Source of the DNA: Myxococcus sp046520405
GTDB taxonomy: Bacteria > Myxococcota > Myxococcia > Myxococcales > Myxococcaceae
Length of the DNA stretch: 64,000 bases
Reading direction: 5' to 3'
Assembly (NCBI GenBank): GCA_046520405.1
Contig: JBKGHI010000010.1
Coordinates: 19,172-83,171, forward strand
Positions 60,887 through 64,000 of the stretch are shown here, piece by piece. The notes below the pieces were generated by a model that was given only the letters and a program-made list of their open reading frames with translations, was not told the origin of the DNA and ran no database searches. Numbering within the stretch: the first letter of the stretch is position 1; each line of letters opens with the position of its first letter. The position numbers were made by a program, and so were the translations under genes.

Positions 60887-61483
60887 ATGGGCCAGGCGGC
60901 TGCCCGCGGCGCTCTCCGAGGACGTCGCGGTGGACGTGGGACGCAAGCGGGTGCGGCTGTCCCACGCGCGCGTGGAGGCCGTGGTGCGTCAGCTCCTAGG
61001 GCGCCTGAAGAACTTCGAGCTGCGCCATTGGTCGGCCCACCCCCAGGTCTACGACGTGCGCTTCTCGGTGCACGGCTGGAAGCTGCGCGTGGAGACGTCG
61101 CTGGAGCGCGTGGAGCTGGTGTCCGGTCGCTACCGCCTGTGGCTGAAGACGCCCGGCGTGGTGGAGCTGGAGGAGTCCCGGACGGCCTCGTCTCTGATGA
61201 TGGGCGTGCTGCGCGCGGGCGCGGGCAGGGCCGCGATGCGCGTGCTGGCGGAGCGGCTGCTTCCGCCCGGCATTCGTTGGGATGGTCAGGTGTTGCAGGT
61301 GGAGGGCCGCTGCCGGAGGAAGGCGTGCTGCCCGCCAGGCTCTTTGATACCGCCGCGCTGGCCATGACCGCCGAGCACCAGGCCGAGGGCTTGTGGCTCG
61401 GCGCCGAGGCCTGGCCTGGGCTCATGGACCTGCTTCAGGTGGTGTTCGGAACGGAACTTCCGCGCACCCCGCCCGGCGTTTAG
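60840..61483 (+). pseudogene. Hypothetical protein, -1 frameshift near 61305
   Basis: The gene starts at ATG 60840 (MSGQSLAAKML) and overlaps the TldE-like gene end by 47 bp. After about codon 155 the frame shifts. With one G added in the run at 61304-61306, the reading continues through GPLPEEGVLPARLFDT to TAG 61481-61483, giving about 214 residues. It has an Arg/Leu/Glu-rich alpha/beta layout, with KLRVETSLERVELVSGRYRLWLKTPGVVELEE as the main strands. I do not recognise a family; a distant likeness to LmeA/DUF2993 lipid-binding proteins was considered but is weak. Confidence 0.6.
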
Positions 61484-61816
61484 GACGATGGGCCCGGAAG
61501 CCGGGCCCCGGGCCGCTCCGCGTTCCGGGAGGGAAGCGGGCCGGTGGTGTCCAGGTTATTGCCCTCCAGGACCCTCCCCGGAGACCCCTCCGGGCCCCAC
61601 ATTCAAGGGGCGCCAGACGATTTTCAGGGCGCGGAGGTGGGAGGCAAGGGGCTGGAATTCTTCGGTTCCACGCCACGTTTCCTTCTCGCGGCGAACAGCC
61701 GGTGGAGATTCGAGACCTTCCACATTCGACATTGGTCTCTCGACAGGCTAGAGGCTGCCTGTCTCGCGTTTGGGACGGGCTGTGGCCTCGCGCCGCACGC
61801 AGAAAGAAGAAGAAAC
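61484..61816. promoter_or_regulatory. Intergenic region and 5' leader of the cold-shock gene
   Basis: These 333 bp have no gene. Right after the preceding stop lies a perfect 8-bp hairpin (GGGCCCGG at 61490-61497, loop AAG, CCGGGCCC at 61501-61508), a likely terminator without a T-tract. The later part (about 61650-61816) is AT-richer and is presumably the promoter and long 5' leader usual for cold-shock mRNAs. AGAAGAAGAAAC precedes the ATG. Confidence 0.5.
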
Positions 61817-62023
61817 ATGGCAACTGGTACCGTGAAATGGTTCAACGACGCTAAGGGCTTTGGCTTCATCGCCCAGGACGACGGTGGGGCCGATGTGTTC
61901 TGCCACCACACCGCTATCCAGTCGGACGGTTTCCGTACCCTGGCCGAGGGCCAGAAGGTGGAGTTCGAGACCCGGAAGGGCCCCAAGGGCCTCCAGGCCG
62001 AGAACGTCCGCGTGGTCAGCTGA
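61817..62023 (+). CDS. Cold-shock protein (CspA family)
   Basis: This 68-residue protein is a single OB-fold cold-shock domain. It begins MATGTVKWFNDAKGFGFIAQDD, which contains RNP1 (GFGFI) and, after it, RNP2 in DVFCHHTAIQ (the usual DVFVHFSAI). It binds single-stranded RNA and DNA and acts as an RNA chaperone. It has a long leader and a strong terminator, so it is a single-gene unit. The Cys-His-His in place of Val-His-Phe in RNP2 is a small departure from the consensus. Myxobacteria carry several csp genes, so the exact paralog cannot be named. Confidence 0.93.
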   Translation: MATGTVKWFNDAKGFGFIAQDDGGADVFCHHTAIQSDGFRTLAEGQKVEFETRKGPKGLQAENVRVVS

Positions 62024-62044
62024 GAGCTCAGGCTCAGCACCATC

Positions 62045-62082
62045 AGCCCGGTCTCCTCACTGTGAGGCCGGGCTTTTGTTTT
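62045..62082 (+). terminator. Rho-independent terminator of the cold-shock gene
   Basis: AGCCCGG (62045-62051) pairs with CCGGGCT and CCTCAC pairs with GTGAGG, giving a strong GC stem with a minimal loop, followed by TTTTGTTTT. It lies 22 bases after the stop codon. Confidence 0.9.
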
Positions 62083-62098
62083 CAGCGAGGGAGGCTCA

Positions 62099-62281
62099 AT
62101 GCAAGGAAGATCCACGAAGCGCCAGAAAGAGCAGGCGCGCAAGCAGCACCAGCAGGAGAAGAACGCGAAGCGCGAGGAGCGCAAGAAGGTCAAGTCCGAG
62201 CGCGGGCCGCGTCAGCCGGGTGAGGTCGACCCCGATATCGCGGACATCATCCCCGGTCCCCAGCCGCCGCTGGAGATTTGA
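62099..62281 (+). CDS. Small basic protein (60 aa)
   Basis: This 60-residue protein starts at ATG 62099 with GAGGGAGG 5-12 bases upstream. Residues 1-36 are very Lys/Arg/Gln/Glu-rich and helix-prone (EQARKQHQQEKNAKREERKK), and the tail is Pro/Asp-rich (EVDPDIADIIPGPQPP). This looks like a nucleic-acid-binding or ribosome-associated small protein. Related short basic proteins are found widely in myxobacteria, but I know no tested function. It follows the cold-shock terminator by 16 bp and has its own ribosome binding site. Confidence 0.7.
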   Translation: MQGRSTKRQKEQARKQHQQEKNAKREERKKVKSERGPRQPGEVDPDIADIIPGPQPPLEI

Positions 62282-62298
62282 GCCCGGTGTCGTGCCGC

Positions 62299-62329
62299 CT
62301 GGGCTTGCCACGCGGTCGGTGGTGCCCAG
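62299..62329. terminator. Hairpin between convergent genes
   Basis: CTGGGC (62299-62304) and GCCCAG (62324-62329) pair, with TGCCAC and GTGG extending the stem. It sits between the 60-aa gene and the convergent WYL gene and could terminate either. No T-tract follows. Confidence 0.4.
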
Positions 62330-62421
62330 GGCAACCTTCCGGGACGGCGCTAACGCCCCCGGGAGGACGCAGTATCCACTTCCCCTGACGTCACAACGCA
62401 GCCAGCGCCCCCGTGCGGCCC

Positions 62422-63084
62422 CTAGGGCCCGGCGGCGCGCAGCACCTCGGCGCGGGTGATGCGATCCAACCGGAAGGGCCGTCGCTCCCCCGTGGTGAGG
62501 TCCTCCCCGTCGATGCGCGTCTCATGCCGGTTCATGATGACGGACATCACCCGCACGTCGCGGACCGTCTCCAGGAAGTTGCTGTCGACGTAGGTGATGC
62601 GCAGCGGCTGCTGCTCGAACCACGCGCGCTCCAGGGCTTCCCGCACGGGCTTCTTGCTCGGCAGGGACGGCACGCCGATGAATGACAACTCCCTCAGCCG
62701 GGTGAGCAGCTCACGCTGCGCGGACGTGGAGAGCGCCGCGCGCACCTTGTCCAGCGCGGACTCCAGCGTGCCGGCGAAGGGCAGCAGCCGCATGTCGATG
62801 GCGAAGCGCCCCAGCGCGACGATGAGCGCCGCCTCGCGCGCGGTGAAGTTGACCGGCGGCAGGCTGTAGCTGCGGTCCAGCGCGTACCCGCCACCCCGGC
62901 CACGCTCGGCGGAGACCGGCATGGACGAGGCGCGCAGCGAGTCCAAATCCCGGTAGATGGTGCGCACCGTGACGCCGAACCGCTCCGCCAGGACTTCCGC
63001 GGTGACGCCGGTGCGGCGGCCCCGGAGGTATTCGGCAAGGGCGAAGAGGCGCTCGGTCCGCTGCATGGCGAGGAAACCTGACAT
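62422..63084 (-). CDS. WYL-domain transcriptional regulator (DeoR-type HTH)
   Basis: This 220-residue regulator has an N-terminal HTH_11 domain (about residues 8-60, MQRTERLFALAEYLRG and VTAEVLAERFGVTVRTIYRDLDSL), a wing ending GGGYALDRSYSLPPVNF, and a C-terminal WYL ligand domain (about 110-215) with the ITYVDSNFLETVRDVRV core. WYL proteins bind nucleic acids or small ligands and often control defence, metabolic or stress genes. The ATG at 63084 was preferred to 63066 because of a purine-rich stretch upstream (CAGGGTGACAGTGGT). It is divergent from the DNA polymerase gene with a 120-bp gap, which makes that gene a possible target. Confidence 0.85.
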   Translation of the reverse strand: MSGFLAMQRTERLFALAEYLRGRRTGVTAEVLAERFGVTVRTIYRDLDSLRASSMPVSAERGRGGGYALDRSYSLPPVNFTAREAALIVALGRFAIDMRLLPFAGTLESALDKVRAALSTSAQRELLTRLRELSFIGVPSLPSKKPVREALERAWFEQQPLRITYVDSNFLETVRDVRVMSVIMNRHETRIDGEDLTTGERRPFRLDRITRAEVLRAAGP

Positions 63085-63204
63085 ACCACTGTCACCCTGG
63101 GCCCTCAAGATGACGTGATGGCCCTGGAGCAACGCGCCTTGCATCCCACGCCGCGAGCGGCTTGCATCGCGCGCGTTCGCGGCACTTCCGCCCGGAGGGA
63201 CTCC

Positions 63205-64000
63205 ATGGAGGACGAGTGGCTCTGGGGCTGGGACCCCACGCCGGGCATCGTCTCCGTGTGGGCGGAGCCCGACGGCCGCGCCTTCGTCTGGCGCCGCATC
63301 CCGAAGACGGGGGAGCTGATTCGCGAGGACGTGCGCTTCCGTCCCTGGCTGCTGCTTTCGTCCCTGGAGGACCTGTCGCACCTGGGCTCCCGGCTGCGTC
63401 CGGAGGCGGAGGGGCCCGCGCGGTACCGGGTGACGTGGCAGGAACTCGAGGGGCCCGGCGCGCTGCGCTACCTGGTGCGAGCGGAGGAAGGCCGCGCGCT
63501 CACCAGCGCGGTGCTGGAAGGGGCGTCGCGGCGGCTGGGCCGGCCGGTGACGCACGTGAAGGACCTGGGTGCCAACGCGGTGCTCGCGCTGCCGCCAGAG
63601 GAGCAGTACCTCACGGCGTCGGGCCGCACGTACTTCCGCGACCTCGACTTCGATGAGCTGCGCCGCATGCAGTTCGACCTGGAGACCACCGGGTTGGACC
63701 CGGCGCACCACCGCGTCTTCCTGGTGGCGCTCCGGCGTCCGGATGGGGAGACGGAGACGCTCGAGGCGCAGGGGGATGATGACTCCGCGGAGGCGGACCT
63801 GCTCTACCACCTGGCGGAGCGCGTGCGGACCTGGGACCCGGACGTCATCGAGAACCACAACCTGCACGGCTTCGACCTGCCCTTCCTCGCGAGGCGGGCC
63901 AAACACCTGGGCGTGTCGTTGGCGCTGGGCCGCGCGGGGGCACCGGGCCTGCGCCACCGTCCCTCCGCCCGGGGCGCCGCGCTGGGCCGGCCCGTCCCCG
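63205..64000 (+). CDS. Family-B DNA polymerase (PolB-type), 5' part
   Basis: The frame opens at ATG 63205 (MEDEWLWGWDPTPG), with GGAGGGA 6 bases upstream, and runs past base 64000 with no stop, so the gene is cut by the window. Within 265 residues the 3'-5' exonuclease motifs are visible: MQFDLETTGLDP (Exo I, about 155-166) and IENHNLHGFDLPFLARR (Exo II, about 214-230). The N-terminal 150 residues form the usual OB-like start domain. The polymerase domain itself lies outside, so pol II-like replication or repair function is expected but not shown here. It diverges from the WYL regulator. Confidence 0.85.
   Translation, partial: MEDEWLWGWDPTPGIVSVWAEPDGRAFVWRRIPKTGELIREDVRFRPWLLLSSLEDLSHLGSRLRPEAEGPARYRVTWQELEGPGALRYLVRAEEGRALTSAVLEGASRRLGRPVTHVKDLGANAVLALPPEEQYLTASGRTYFRDLDFDELRRMQFDLETTGLDPAHHRVFLVALRRPDGETETLEAQGDDDSAEADLLYHLAERVRTWDPDVIENHNLHGFDLPFLARRAKHLGVSLALGRAGAPGLRHRPSARGAALGRPVP

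Noticed and set aside
62045..62082. Riboswitch at the end of the cold-shock gene
   Set aside because: The stem and T-tract after the stop codon are a plain terminator.

Overview
The window is GC-rich (about 70%) with strong G/C third-position bias. It reads as a myxobacterial chromosome segment of the Myxococcus/Corallococcus type. The evidence is the five-module nonribosomal peptide synthetase (NRPS), the many large lipoproteins and c-type cytochromes, the GTG starts, and the dense short operons separated by small gaps. The species is inferred, not shown.

Layout. 1-1477 (minus): envelope-stress triad resembling YqjD/YqjE, running off the left edge. 1658-2458 (plus): RsuA/RluB-type pseudouridine synthase. 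2501-4061 (plus): polytopic glycosyltransferase-like protein whose frame is broken twice. 4067-6929 (minus): pabB-pabA-pabC-like operon for p-aminobenzoate or an anthranilate-type product. 6965-7670: no gene, but a 12-copy array of a palindrome-centred repeat with a period of about 61 bp. 7698-13574 (minus): three-gene operon of a DUF559-type nuclease, an accessory protein and a giant protein with two P-loop ATPase domains (STAND/AAA-like and HerA/FtsK-like); it looks like an undescribed DNA-processing or anti-phage system. 13766-17152 (minus): FAD monooxygenase, SDR epimerase and acyltransferase. 17267-19241 (plus): DrrAB-like ABC exporter.

19256-50383 is a natural-product region. It holds two paralogous methyltransferases of about 500 aa with doubled winged-helix N-termini, an aminotransferase, a desaturase, an A-KR-T loading protein, two FtsX-type permeases with a LolA-like protein, and a 16.9-kb NRPS of five C-A-T modules ending in a thioesterase. 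A-KR-T modules usually load an alpha-keto acid and reduce it to an alpha-hydroxy acid, so the product is probably a hydroxyacyl-started pentapeptide or depsipeptide of six building blocks.

50412-57728 holds an outer-membrane barrel protein (minus) divergent from a tight set: a 56-aa peptide, a Rieske oxygenase, a di-heme cytochrome lipoprotein, a penta-heme OmcA-like lipoprotein and another lipoprotein. 57751-60886 carries a divergent TldD/PmbA-type pair. The right end has a small broken hypothetical gene, a cold-shock protein with a clear terminator, a 60-aa basic protein, a WYL regulator and the start of a family-B DNA polymerase.

Five apparent single-base losses, all with the same -1 polarity and all in G/C runs, break four genes that otherwise look intact. 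Base-calling errors in homopolymers are the simplest explanation, although real decay cannot be excluded from the sequence alone.
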